Below, piece by piece: positions 48,276 to 61,580 of a DNA stretch of 64,000 bases; within the stretch, counting starts at the first letter, position 1, and each line of letters starts with the position of its first letter. Under the pieces are notes generated by a model. It saw only the letters and a list, made by a program, of their open reading frames with translations, ran no database searches and was not told the origin of the DNA. The stretch spans positions 808,501 through 872,500 of the forward strand of contig CM072347.1 of assembly GCA_036874045.1 (NCBI GenBank), given 5' to 3'. Both the position numbers and the translations under genes were made by a program. The DNA is from Cymodocea nodosa (lineage: Eukaryota; Streptophyta; Magnoliopsida; Alismatales; Cymodoceaceae).

Positions 48276-48323
48276 TACCTGGTCATGGCGCTGTAGAGTT
48301 CAAATTGAACCACCTTCACCATC

Positions 48324-48746
48324 ATGGAGGCTTCTAAGGGTCCAGGCGGTGGCGGTGGCGGTGGCGGTGGCGGTGGCGGCAAAGAAGGAAGAGCAGTACG
48401 GTACCGAGGAGTCAGGAGACGACCGTGGGGGAAGTACGCCGCCGAGATTCGAGACTCCACACGCCACGGTGCTCGTGTGTGGCTCGGCACCTTCGACACC
48501 GCCGAGGAGGCGGCTAAGGCATACGACCGGGCGGCGTACGCCATGCGAGGTTCCAATGCGGTTCTCAATTTCTCCAGGGACGGCGAACCACCCAAACCGC
48601 CGGAACCACCACCGTCCTCGCCGTCTCTGCTCCGGCCGCAAGACGGGGAGAGGTCGGACGTGATAGTGCTGGAATGCCTCGACGACAGGCTCCTGGACGA
48701 GCTCCTCCTTCAACCTCCCAACGATGCAGAGCCCAAGAAGCAGTGA
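48324..48746 (+). CDS. Small AP2/ERF transcription factor, group IXc (ERF095/096/098-like)
   Basis: Single exon, 140 aa. The AP2 domain spans residues 27-84: [54 protein letters not shown]. The short length and the C-terminal [16 protein letters not shown] are typical of the small group IXc members ERF095 (ESE1), ERF096 and ERF098 (TDR1), which act as activators in ethylene, jasmonate and stress responses. A run of 12 Gly (residues 8-19), encoded by alternating GGC/GGT, lies directly before the DNA-binding domain. A Pro-rich stretch follows it. The start is fixed by the CACCATCATGG context after a TATA box. A second group IX ERF lies 11 kb away in opposite orientation. Confidence 0.94.
   Translation: MEASKGPGGGGGGGGGGGGKEGRAVRYRGVRRRPWGKYAAEIRDSTRHGARVWLGTFDTAEEAAKAYDRAAYAMRGSNAVLNFSRDGEPPKPPEPPPSSPSLLRPQDGERSDVIVLECLDDRLLDELLLQPPNDAEPKKQ
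48345..48380 (+). repeat. (GGCGGT)n coding microsatellite in ERF
   Basis: 36 bases of alternating GGC/GGT encode 12 glycines. It is likely length-variable between individuals. Confidence 0.85.
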
Positions 48747-50452
48747 AGGTCCATGCCGTCTGTGGATCTCTCACCCTCCATCGTCAAGAAACGACAGCTT
48801 CTTCCTTTTCATGTTGAGATCAAAACAGGGGAAGGTTATGCAGAAAGCTTCTGAAAACAGAGCATTCTGTTGAGAACCAGAGAAAAGCTTATTGATTGAT
48901 TGACTCAAATTATTTAACGGGATTCACAGCTGAGCTCGTTCGATTCTTATAGCATTATTTGTTTTGGTGATTTGAATAAAACTTATATGTATTGATGTTA
49001 GTATTTTAAATAAAAGTTAATTTAAACTTTCCAGTATTGATGTGTAAGGTATATATGATGGAATTCAATTTGAAGGGCGATGCGATCCTCTGTTTCCAAT
49101 TCACAACGTCTAAACATCTCACTGAATAACATCGTATGATATAAAATATTCAAATAGAGGTTTTGTTAATTAATGGAAAAGGAATTTGAATTTTATTTAA
49201 TTTTTAGAGTAAAGATATCAGTACAATTTTTTAAGATAAATATATATAATCTAAATTCTCTCGTATCTTTTAAGATAAATATATAAATTTAAATACATGG
49301 TTCAACTAACGTGACCCATTAAAATTCTTTTAAAGGGTTGTTTAACAAAATGTAGAGACATCCTTGCCTTTTTTTTTATTTTAAAAATTATTTTTTAGTT
49401 CTTATTTTTCAATTTTCTTTAACAAAAATTTGTAAATTTTCCAAAATCACACCAAAATATTTCTACCCTCTTTCTTGATTCTTCACTTCCAACAAATATT
49501 AAAATAGGCTAAAAAGATGTAACTGCTTTTTTCTTTTCCTTTTTGTAAATTTCAATTTTGGCAATATAATTTAAAATAATCAAAAAAAAATTATTTATTT
49601 ATTATCTCTTGATGTTGTAACAATGTCTTAGACATGAATTAGCATGTATGGATTGCATCATTGAAACGTTTGAACATGACATACATGGATTGTTCATATT
49701 TGTAAATAATTTCAACCATTGTAGGCTCTTGATGCACCAAAGTTACTTTAAACTAAGATTGACTAATACAACAACAATAAACTGTGCACAATTCAATACT
49801 TCTGTTGTTAAATGGTACTTTTTAAATACTAATTTCATTTGACCCACCTTAATCAACCTTGAAATCCAATTCAACTCTATGTTAAGAAGTCCCATACAAA
49901 ACTTTGAAAAATTAGTGGTAGTTCAATATGTGGATTCCACACCACATCTTAGAGGTTGAGTCGTTGAGATCTATTGATAATTTCAACATTTACATCAAAA
50001 GTAATATTTTTTGTTTAGAAATAAGTAATGTTTAAAATCTTGTAAAATATTAAGAAATAATATTATTTTTATTAAGCTATGTACAAAAAAAAAAAAAAAA
50101 AAAGCTAAGGACAAAAATACACCAAATATAGAAAAGGATAGAAAATTTAAACTTAAAAGAAAGAATAGATTTGATAAAGTGATACCATGACTATCATTAA
50201 AAAGGGAAAATCATATTTTAAAAGAATAATTACAATTAATTTTTTTTTTTTGACATTTAATATCGACGTCTTTTTCAACTGTGAAAAAACGGAAGACAAA
50301 AATTTAACCAATTCGGGTCTGGAATACGTCGAATTAGGTCAGAAATTTTCAAATTAGGTCACATTTCAGAAACACAGCATCGGATCGGCTCTCGAGAGAG
50401 GAGGAGGCACCGGAGCTCCTCGGGGGAGGGCGTGGAGGCCCGTGGAAGGGAG
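48747..50452. other. Intergenic DNA between ERF and the palmitoyltransferase gene
   Basis: AT-rich with A-runs near 50,088-50,103. The last 80 bases before 50,453 are GC-rich and probably form the leader of the DHHC gene. No other gene recognised. Confidence 0.4.
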
Positions 50453-53400
50453 ATGGCGGCAGCGACAGAGCCCAGGGCGAGGAGAAGAATCCTGTCATTA
50501 CCTGTCCTCGCCGTGGTCTCCCTCATTGGATTCGTCTACTACTCCACCCTCTTCGTCTTCCTCGGCCGGCAGCTCCACGATGGCCGCCTCCTTGGTACCA
50601 TCGGGTTGCTTCATGCTGTCCCCTTCACGTTCCTTGCCTGCATGTGCCTTGTCTCCTTCTTCGCCGCGGTTCTCGTTGACCCCGGTCATGTGCCTCCTTC
50701 CTACTCCCCCGAGATGGAGGACCCACCTCCGAGAGCCGTGAGTTATTCGTTGTGCTTTGCTGTTTTAGAACTGTGATTTGGATTCTTGTTGGCGAGCTTC
50801 GGGTCTTCTGGTTCACTTTTCGAGCATGAATTACGTTCGGGATTCGAATTTGTTGACCCTGACTATGTACTGGGTTCTTGCCAACACTTATCCCAAAAAT
50901 TAGGGAAACCTGAGAGTTTTACGAGAGATGGTACCTTTGCAAATTGAAAAAAAAAAAACAAAACAAAACCAGGACTCAGGATCTTTGAGTAACGGTGGGA
51001 ACCTTCTTCTACTGATAGACATGGTTGCCACTTAAATTTTGATAATTTCTACTGTGATCTAAGTAGATTTCGTGTGTGACTTTCTCCTCTCTAGTTTCCA
51101 CACACCGAGTGGTCGTGTGATGTTGAAGCTCGTTGAGCCTATCTCTCTCTCTTGCATGATTTCTGTCTCCTTCGCTAGTGGTAACTGGTTCAGCTTGTGC
51201 TACAGACGTGCATACTGTTCTTTTGATTATATCCTGTCTGTATATAATCTTATTTTTGAAACTCACGTTGAGGTGATAAAGACCATAGTTGATGAAAGTT
51301 CTGCATTATGAATGCTTACCTTTACAATAACCCAAAATTTATTTTCAATTTATATAAAAGTAAGCTACTTTTTTTATGTATGTACTGTTCTGGATATACT
51401 ACTTATTCAAGATATTCAATATTTATCCTTCATATTTGTACGTATCAACAGGCTATGAAGCCAAAACACTGTGATAGGTGTTGCACCTATAAACCTCCAA
51501 GGGCACATCATTGTCGTGTGTGCAAAAGATGTATTTTAAAGATGGTAGGTTCTGTATTCCAGTTTCTGATTTCAATGGACATAAATCAGTGTTTTTCAAT
51601 TGTCAATCCAGTTCAAACTTGTATGGTACTTTTTGACTAAATCATATTGTTGGTTTCAGGATCATCATTGCTTGTGGATAAATAATTGTGTGGGCTATAG
51701 GAACTACAAGCCTTTCATTATCTTCGTTTCATATGCATCTGTTGCATCATTATACTCCACGGTAGTTGTTGTACCAAATCTTAGAAGAATGTCCATGTAT
51801 AATGTATCACATCTACTATGTTAAATCACCAAGCTAAAACTTTTAATTTTACAACTTGGCAGGTGATATTTTTAAAAGATGTCTTTCATATTGAACAACA
51901 TGTAGTGCTTCCCTATTTGTTCTTCTATGTAAGTATGCTTCCTTCTTTATTTGCTACAGATGATCACTTAGAAAATTACTTGTTATTAGCAGTTATGCTG
52001 GTGATAATGGTTTCATTGTAAAAAAAAAAAAGAATCGAGTTACTATGGGTAATCAAGTAAATTTCCAAGTCCACACAAATGCATGAGTGAATTGTAACCC
52101 TAATGAATGCCAAAAAGTCAAAAAGAAAATTATGGAAAACACTATTCACATTGTATCACCACCTAGTTTTGTAAAAGCAGAAATGAGGAAAAACCATGTT
52201 AATTATATAAAAAGACAAATATGAGTTCAAGCTGTGAAAAAGAGATGATATCTATGACCCCTACAACTAGAGGTGGGTAAGAACCTAGGATATGCATGTG
52301 GAAGATATTAGGCATGTCCACACACTTCAGAAGAATCAACTTCTCAAAGTTTTTTGTTCACATAAAAATATAAAGTGAAACAGCATGAAAATGGTCATTT
52401 AAATGTTTTTCGATCTGTTTCATTTTTGGTAATAGTTTGGAAAAAAAGGGTCTTTTTCCCCTAATATTCTAAGAAAAGAATGGTCATTTTTTCCCTATTT
52501 GGCCATTAAAATGTCTATTTTAACTTTTTAGACTTCATTTTTAGTTGTTTTCATTGATATAACTATTTTGCTACTTATTTTGTTGTTTAGAACTTTAATT
52601 GTACTTTTATGTATTTATTATTCAAGTATTTGAGTGACAATTGCACATAATAAAAATATATCCTTGAAATTGTAGTATAATCTAATTTAATTAAAATTGA
52701 TTTTGTTCAATTATTTTGATGATTGTGATACTTGCATATTTGTAAAAATATTTATATTTATTCATATTTATTTATATATATATTTTTTTAAAAAAACTCT
52801 TTGAACCCTTTTTTAGGAATGTTTTAAGTTTCAATTCGTATGATGTTTTTTTCCTGTTCTTACAAAATTGATTCTAATGAGCGTTCCTTTTTTTGATGTA
52901 AACAAGTTGGAAATACTTTGTATGGACAACTGTCCAACAAGAAACGTGAAGAGATTGAGTAGGAGTTCCAATCAAAAGTACCACTCAATGAAGTGGAATC
53001 CTAGCCACTGTCATGGTAGTGCATGCCAGTCAGAGATGGCAAAACAACTAGCTGACAACCAAAATTTTGAAATTTTCACGCACACATATTCTTTCTTCTC
53101 ATGTTCATCATAGATGATGGTGGAGAGGATGCTTTCATGGGGTTGAGGATTGGGATGCAATTTATGTGGTTAAGAATGGCTTGGATGGGTGGTGGTGGCT
53201 AGTGATCCTAATAAACTAATGCCTAACATTAAGGGAATGTCACACGGGTTCAACAAGTGAGAGACACTCTATTGCTTGCTCTTGATAGTAACCACTTCCA
53301 TATATGTGGGCCATTAAATGCTTGATAAATTATAATGTCTATTTGAATTTTATATATTGTGAAAACAAAAAAGAATGATAATTACCAAAGGAGTCTTGTT

Positions 53401-55016
53401 ATCACCTTGGGTTACTGGCTAAGCCAGGTGATGGGGAATTGCCTTAACAAGTTTCTAGGTGGTTGGCTTCAATCAGATGATTGTCTTAGGTTGCCTTGAT
53501 ACACTTTAATTGCTTTAATTACCTTATTGAAATTTTATACTTTTAATGGTATTTCTTTTTATCTTTTGGTGTTCTAGTTTCCTCTTATGTTCCATACTTC
53601 TATTTTCTATTTTATTTCCTTAACATCTCTTTCTTCTTCATTTAATTCTTCTCTATTTCAATACTCTCTTCATCTCTTCTTGGTGCTTAGTTATTGACTC
53701 TCTTTTCCTTGTCCTTTTTATCTTCATTTTCTTCTTTTTTAAATTTTTCATGCAAATACATGAGTTTATGTTTTCTTATTCACAAATACATAAAAAAATG
53801 CATTTTTTATCTCTCTCTACATTTTCTTTTCACATACACGCAAAAAGAAACTATATATACAACTAAAATCCTTTTTATTTGTTAGAATTTTTAAAATATT
53901 CAGTATTATATGATATGATTAGAAGTTATATGTAAAGTACGCTGACCTCAATATTGCACTTTTATCATAATTTCTATAGAGCATTCAATAGCATTATCAT
54001 CTACTTGAATGAATAGTTCATTATGGTTACTTTGCACATATATTTCCTTTTTCATTGGTTATCACCTTCAATTGTGGACTATCGCCTCACTTTTTGCCTC
54101 ATACCTCATCTAATTAAATTTTTTATAATATGATTAGAAGGTATATATAAAGTATGCTGACATCAATATTGCATTTTTTTTACCTAATAATTTTTACAGC
54201 ATTTGGTAATATTATGAACTAGTTGAATGAATAGATCATTATCATCGTGTTACACATGTACTTTTCTTATTGTTTATCACCTTAGGATAACTTGGTGCTT
54301 GAAGTAAAATCAGGCACCTTTTTAACTATGCATTTGTCTATGATAAAAAGAACAAGTGTGGCTTAAGCTTTATGTTCATCATTATCAGCCTTTTATAGTG
54401 ACTTGTGATGACATTGTTGGATAACAAACAAAAACAAATTTCTACCTCATGCATGCAGCACCATCATCCGTGACTATTAGTCTTTTTGTACTTCTAGTAC
54501 TTTGTATTATATTTTTGTCATTCTGAGTAGAAATAATAAATGTTTATCAGATTCTATGTGGTTCAGTCTACATTCTGTTGAGCTTGATCTTGGGAAGTCT
54601 CCTTGGTTGGCATATCTATCTCATCTGTCGAAACCTCACAACGATTGAGGTGAGACATAAGGCAGTTGCAGTTCCTGTGTTTTATGAACAAATGCTTCCT
54701 GTCAGCTAATATGATCATTTTTATTAGCGTCGTGGGGAAATAAGAGCTATTTGGCTGGCCAAGAAAAGTGGACAGAAGTATCGGCATCCTTTCAATGTTG
54801 GTTTGAGTAAAAATATTGCATTGGTAGTACAATTGTTTCAAATTCCATCTAATGTTTCTTTGCACTTTAAGTGCTTCCTATTCGTGCTCTTCCGTTAATA
54901 AACGCCCATTGGATTCCTTATATCAGGTGTTAGGTCCAAATATGCTGAAATGGCTTTGGCCCTTCGCACTAGACCACCTCAAGGATGGCTTGCAATTTCC
55001 AATATATCATGACTGA
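50453..55016 (+). CDS. DHHC-type protein S-acyltransferase (palmitoyltransferase), plant PAT15/PAT16-like
   Basis: Membrane enzyme that attaches palmitate to cysteines of target proteins. Exons: 50453-50737, 51452-51544, 51660-51761, 51863-51928, 54551-54649, 54728-54823, 54927-55016, giving 276 aa. Four membrane segments are expected: about residues 13-35, 46-68, 145-165 and 175-205. The cysteine-rich domain starts [20 protein letters not shown] at 102 and reaches the catalytic DHHC at 127-130, followed by [19 protein letters not shown] (the TTxE motif) is at 212-215. The C-terminal [12 protein letters not shown] matches the plant PAT16 group. In-frame GTG sequence upstream is not used; the ATG at 50453 fits. 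The ACG|GTAGTT donor of exon 3 was chosen because it aligns with the family; a later donor is possible. Intron 4 is 2.6 kb and carries a diverged tandem repeat. Confidence 0.92.
53911..54290. repeat. Diverged tandem duplication inside intron 4 of the DHHC gene
   Basis: Two copies with a 215-base period. TGATTAGAAG at 53916 and 54131 is followed in both by similar sequence: AAGTACGCTGACCTCAATAT against AAGTATGCTGACATCAATAT. Similarity continues to ACTTGAATGAATAGTTCATTA against AGTTGAATGAATAGATCATTA. Confidence 0.7.
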
Positions 55017-56616
55017 CGCTGCATGTTCGGCTAGCTAGATCATTACTTTCAAAGCTAAGATGTGCATCTCAGTCTTAAACACAAAGCTTGTAATCAAAGT
55101 ACAGAAGAGCAGCATCTTCACGAGATGTTTCAACTTGGCAAAAGATGATATTGTAGAGTTGTTGGTTGTGTCCTCTGCATACCCCTTGCTATTTTTCTCT
55201 GAAGTCTACAATTCCCTGGGGGCTTAAGAATGTATTGTCCTTTCATGTATATCTATCTAATTGTTGGTAGTGGTAAGGTATAACTTCCTTCTTGGACAGA
55301 ATGAAATTACAGAAAAATGTATTTGTTGGTGGCTACAGATACTTTCCTTTGGGTACATAAAATCTAGGTAGGTCATTAAAACTTCAGAATGGTTTTTAAC
55401 GACTTAGGTTAAATCATGAAAGTCTAACCTAAGGAAATCCCTAGACTTTAGTATTAGGCATGATGTCCCCATGACAAGGTGCTGCCTGTTGCAATATGGC
55501 ACGGCAGCATTAGCTTCATGTAGTATGATTCCATCCACTGTAGGCACATCTCCATCTCTTCTTCCTGCTCCCTTTCATTCATTGTATCCCTATATATACT
55601 CATTTTCCCTAGGTGTTGCTATTTTTTACTTTTGATTTAATCTATTGTGATACATGGTACCCTTTGTGATGCATTCATTCTTTTGAAATATATAAAGTAC
55701 TTTTACAGGGTTTTTTTATGGCTATGAAATGCGATTCATATCTAAAGTTTCACAGGTTTAGTGACATATTGATCTTGAACATTTTTTGTTGATATCAGCA
55801 GAAAGAGAGAGAGAGAGGTGGGGGGGTTAAAAAAAGTGTTAATGACTAAAACTTAATTTAAGTTACGAATCACTAAAACTTAAATTTACATAAGATGAAT
55901 CTTTATATTCAATATTTCAATTGATTCTGAATTGAAGTTTCACGTAAATTTATGTACATTCATTCAATCAAAAAAAATTTGTAAACCTAAAATAATACGT
56001 CAAAGTAAAAGTAAACGTTAAAATAATCGAAGCTAAAATAATATATAATAAATCTCTTCTTAACAATTTTACATAAACTTCCCAGTAAAGTAAACCTCCC
56101 ACATGATCTCCCTCTTGAGAGTTTTAACCATATTGATCGTCTCTCCAAGTTGGTCATCTCTCCCTTCTAACTTCAACGAGTGAGTCATCTCTCCTTCTTC
56201 TTGTACGGTCATCATCTTGTACAGTCATACATAAGTAGTAAAACAAATGACATGAAAAGGAATAGTTAATGGCATTCAGACACAGCCATACCAGCTCTGG
56301 CGTAAAATGTCAGATGAAATCAAGCAAGAAAAAGGAAGTAATATAACCATGATGAAATTTACAAGTGGAGGCTGCTGCATTTATACAATTTCCCAAGGAT
56401 CTATAAGTTTGACAGTCTAAGATTTATGAGAAGCATAAAAAAAGGGGACAAACTACCGTTAATTCCTACACATGATCTGTTTGAAATGTTTATTCTACCG
56501 ATGATTTAGATACAAAAAAGGGGAAAAATCTATAAACTTCAAAGGAATAACCGTTCAACAGCTAACAATACTCCAGCCGGGGGGGCTTTTTACCCACACA
56601 AAGCTGTCAGTGATCT
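55017..56616. other. Convergent intergenic region, 3' UTRs of the DHHC and Pumilio genes
   Basis: 55,017 to about 55,450 is probably DHHC 3' UTR; the part near 56,616 is Pumilio 3' UTR. A purine microsatellite GAGAGAGAGAGAG is near 55,805-55,818. No gene recognised. Confidence 0.4.
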
Positions 56617-59600
56617 TCATTCGAGGGCCCTGAAGATGTTCTCAGGTGCATTTCTACAATGCCCCAAGAGTGTGGAGTTAAATTCTGCCCACCAAGAATC
56701 TTACATGACAATAATATTCTGCAATTGAAAAGGTGATTGCGAACATCGTGGCACAACAATAGAAAACACATAAAGAAGCAAGGGTTTAATCCTTGCCATG
56801 GGTTTATTATTACCTCCAGTGGTGATCAGCTTTTCAACGCGAGCTATGATATGCTTTGCAAATGTATTCTTCTTCAGTTCGTTCAAGTGTCCCCTAACAA
56901 GCGAAAGGATCAGTCGACGACTTTGGTCGTTGCATGTCTCAAGAACTTTCTGCACAACATAGTTCCCATACCGATCTTTCATCATTACCTGCAAATGATG
57001 GGATCAGAAAAAAGTATGTGGGAAACTATAATCTAGAAGAGGTGAGAAAAAAAAAAAAAAAAAAAAACCAAGTAAAAAGCATGTGAATCAGAGATGGATC
57101 CTTTGCAAGAACCAAAAAAAAATTGAAGTTTAACATGTATCTATGCCATACTCTCTCTTCCATCTCATGACTGACAAAAAAGGAGAGTTTTCGAGTGTGT
57201 CTTACAAGAGCCTCAATTCTCATGACATTTATGTAATGCAGAAATGAAAAAGAAGAAAATAAAGAAGTGAAAAATGAGGACATATGAGGCAAGGCAAGGC
57301 CGTAAACTACCTTTAAGGATTCACTGTTGTCTGATGGATCAAGGATTTCACGTATGAAAAGCTGGCACTCATCGGGAGTTGCAACTTCTAAGCATTTTTC
57401 AACAACATTGGATGCATGCTTATGTTGACTCAAATGAACAATCTTTCCTAAAAGCTTTATGATGATAGCTGACCTTTCTGATTGTTCACTGTATTTGAGG
57501 ACATGCTGAAACAAGTTAAACATTTGAAAGAAAGAAAGAAATCAGCTCTTCATTGGGGAAGGTACTGTAATATCATTTAAGTAGAATAAAGATAGAAATC
57601 AGAAAAAGAAGGACAGATAGTTAAGAAGTCCTTGTATATGAAGAAGAATTACCAACCAAAAAGGGAAAAGGAAAAATACACCTATGAGGTTGAGCTATGG
57701 ACTTCTGTAATCATCCATACAAGCATGTCCATTGATGTAACAATGAAAAATGTTGCAAGGACATAAGATACCTGAACAACATAATTCCCATACTGATCTT
57801 GTGCCAACACACTTGCAGACTGCAGTATTTCACTCGTAATCATACCTCTGGCCTCTCCATCAGGAAAGCATTCCAGGATCCTCTGTGAAAATGGAAAAAT
57901 AATAGAAAATCAGAAGCAACAGCTATGCAAGATTTATGATGGGAAATACCAAGGCCGGGAAGGTAGTTGATTATAGTGTCTTCATCATGTGATAATGATA
58001 AAAACCAAAGGAAGTACGTAACTTGCCACATGTATGCAGCTAACCTATTATTTCTCATTCCATAACGGAAACAGGAAGAAGATGGATACCGATACATTTG
58101 CCTCTTTCCTTAAAGAAATTTATTAAGGAGATGGATACCTGAATAACGCGACAGCCATATGGATGAGTGGACAGAGAAGCAACTTGTCCATGAAAAGATG
58201 ATATTACAAACTCAGTCCGGGCTTTTGGAACGCACTCTATGCATTTCTGTATCACATGGTTCCCATTCAGATCACAGGCACATTTCACGACAAAACCATC
58301 AAGCTCGGAGATCATTTCAGTTTGTTGCGCCTCATCTAGCACATCCAGAGCCTTGACAAAATACACCCAGATGCACAAGCCCCATATATTATTAGCTTAA
58401 CATAATGGTGTTGAGAAACTAGACAAGTATGATCAGTAAGAATCCAAAAGAAAAGAAAAGAAAAGAAAAACTTTAATAAAGAATTATCTAGAATCATAAT
58501 ATCGGATCGATCATTTAGCTACTGATGAGAATAGGGAACTTCTACGGGACCCATCATCATTCTCTCAAAGAAATAACATTCTTTTAGTAATAAGTAGTTG
58601 TCTTTAGATATAAGTCGTAGCATTCATGTATTTAAATCAATGGTTAAGATCTAAAGATTTTGATATCTAAGAAAATTTAAAAATACAATACATTCTTCCA
58701 TAAGAATAATGTACAATCCTTAGAATGTACAAATAACATAAACTTATAGGTCCATAATAAAACACACACACACACACATACATAAGCTGGTGTGTGTGCG
58801 TTAATAAATAGATAGAGAGGACACATGCATAAAGCTGGAAACTAAAATAAAATAAAATTTACGAATTCAATACAACACCCAAATTTTGGGGAAACAAGAA
58901 AAATCATGAACAAAAACATAAATAGGGGCAGAACAGGTTGATGATTAACTAAGTGATGCTAATTGTATTATTGTGGATACCAAATGCAATTTGTCTCAAA
59001 AAAAACCTGATTCAGGATTTCATGCACAAGTGTACCTTGAAATTAATTTATTTTAAAATTGTATAAACATGGTTTAATTTATTTTTCTGCAGTCTAACGA
59101 AGAGAGAATCATGCAGAAGAATCAAATGTCCATATCAACATAAAACTACAAATAAAAACAAGTGAATATATCCATACTTTCTGAATTACTCTGCACCCAA
59201 ACACTTGTAGACTAAGTGGTAAAACATAACCTGCAATCTGAGAAGCCAGCTTTCCCCTCTGAGACCTAGTACCCATCTCGAAGAGCTGTCATGTTCAAGA
59301 AAACATGTAAAATTGAATGTTCAGCACAATAAATTGCATGGAGAAATCATATGAAATAATGCATACCTTTTGTATAACGTAATTACCGAAAACATTTACC
59401 ACCATCTCAAGAACATGAGGCAGAATTGCTGAGAAGATCTTATTTATCTCTTCAGTTGAGGCAGTCTCTAGTTTCTGTTGTATAAATCGGCTTCCACATT
59501 GATCAGAGCTAGATGGAAGTAAACAATTTTTATATCCATATTCCTTGGTGCCAAAAAAATGTATTTAAGTGTAAAAAATGAATGTATAAATAAATACAGT

Positions 59601-61580
59601 ACCTAAATTCAACTATGCCATCCACAATGCCCGAAAGTTCAGTATTTATTGTATTACTTCTTCTATACACTTCCAACAAAGATGAATTGGAATCTGCTTT
59701 ACCACTTACAGATGTCCAGGATCCTAAAGATGCAGGATTTGAATATCTGTTTGAAGATGAAAATGGGGTGGATCGTTCACTCTGTGACAAAAAATATTCA
59801 GACATCAATGGAGAAGCACAGCTTGTCAGACACCGCTGCAAAGGATGACCAAGAGTAACATTTCCAGTGCACATGCCATTTACATTGGGTATTCCAGAAA
59901 GCAGATCCTCCCCATACTGCATTTTCTGTGGTGCAAAAGAAGGCTCGATTAATGCATTTCTGTATTTAGTATGCGCACTAAAAGATTGTCCATGGTTCCT
60001 TGTTGCATGATCATCAATGGTTTGGGTAGGCTGTAAAGCCAAATGAAGTCCTTGTACTTGCTGACCATGCAATGAGTCCTGCAAAGCTGCTGATACTGCC
60101 AGTCCTGCACTTCTGGTGTAGTACTGCGTTCCCATACACCTTCTTAAATTAGCACCTGGTTCACAGTGATGATGGAAACAAATTCATGAATACAATGGTA
60201 AAGCAACCACATGAGGATTAAGAAGTAGGTACCAGTAAAAGCCTGTACCAATCCGATTATTCATGATTCCTTGCAAATGGGCAATCATGTTACGCCCAAC
60301 ATGGTGATGATCTGAAAGGTGATTCAGAGTGCCATGCCCAAATGAACCATGCTGCAATAAACGTATATTTGGATATACATTGCCAAAGGATGCTGTATGA
60401 TAATGTTCCTGTTCATCAACTGGAAACCTTGGAATATTTACATCAAATTGAGATGGAGATCCTTTTGTCTCATACGGTTCTTTGTTAAGCTTGTCCATGC
60501 CACCATGTAGAAGATAGCGTTCTTGTTGAGGAACACTAAATAAAGACCCAGAACTTGAAGTGAACCGTTGACAAAACTGAGTACTTACATCATTTCTCCG
60601 TTTCAACCATACAGTATTATTTGACAGACTCAAACCTGACATCTCAGCTGCAATATTACCACAGGCACCAGCCAGGTTAGAACAAGAAGCACTGGTGAGC
60701 AAATTCCTTCCAGTATGGTAGGAAAGATTTGGGCTTCGAGTCCCCTGGATCAACTGGGCACCAAAAGAACAATACTTTAAATGAGATGAATCCACACATT
60801 TGATGTATGGGAACGCTGAATTCATTATTGAAACAACCACAGTTCTTTTTGAAGAATCCACACGAAGATCTCTTAACTGTGAGATATTATAATTGGCTGA
60901 TCCACTGGAAAATCTTGACTAACGTTGAATGTTGTGTTACCTGAGTCTGTCGGGGCACGGTTCTACTGCCACCAACGTCATCGAATGGCCTGCAACTCGT
61001 AATTGGTATCCAAGTCCCATCCTACACACCACACAAGTTCGGAAACTTTCAGCATTTCCAAAAGTAAGAATTGACACGAAAAGGCAAACAAAAGTGTCGC
61101 TTGCGCATTCCTTCAGACAGGAAGCAGACCTCGGCCATGAGAACCATTGGGTAAAGAGTAACTAGTGCAATGCTAGGCAGAAAAACGGCCAGGTATCCAG
61201 CGGCCAACGAGGGGGAGGAGAGGGAGGTGGAAGAGAAGGTCCAGCATAAGCGCGCAGGCCAAACGACCACCAACCTGGTCTATGTAGCACCGATCCCCGT
61301 GACGTAGGGTCGATCTGGGAGTACCAAAGGACGGCTCCTGCTGCGTGGGCGTGGGTGCCTGCATCGCCATGAAGCTGTCCATCATCGGAGGCGCGCTGTT
61401 GCACCACTGCTGCACGTCGACCCAACCTCCGGCGCCGCCGCTACCACCTTCTTCTTCTTGCTCTTCTTCTTCTTCTTCTTCTTCTTCTTGATCGACCAGT
61501 GGGTGCACTTCCCCCTCAATCTCGACGAGCTCGCCGACGTCGGCCGTTGGCACCTTGGAGTTGCACTTGACAGCCACCAT
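56617..61580 (-). CDS. Pumilio/PUF RNA-binding protein with eight canonical repeats
   Basis: PUF proteins bind 3' UTRs and repress or destabilise mRNA, usually in the cytoplasm. Minus-strand exons: 61580-61275, 61021-60941, 60876-60249, 60155-59603, 59508-59367, 59285-59178, 58351-58139, 57882-57772, 57505-57311, 56988-56814, 56684-56617. All phases join to 859 aa. The N-terminus has an acidic tract (about 32-44) from a GAA/GAG microsatellite and long low-complexity regions. The eight repeats carry SRFIQ, NYVIQ, CRVIQ, NHVIQ, CRVIQ, NYVVQ, SNVVE and NYVVQ. This set equals the canonical Pumilio code, so UGUANAUA-type targets are expected, as for Arabidopsis APUM1-6. Intron 2 is only 64 bases. 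The last exon is uncertain: it rests on GGAG|GTAATA and GGGCAG|AATT signals, and read-through of exon 10 would end near 56,701. Confidence 0.92.

Noticed and set aside
60919-60940. A 22-base intron between Pumilio exons 2 and 3
   Set aside because: Too short to splice. The acceptor at 60877 gives a 64-base intron with correct phase.
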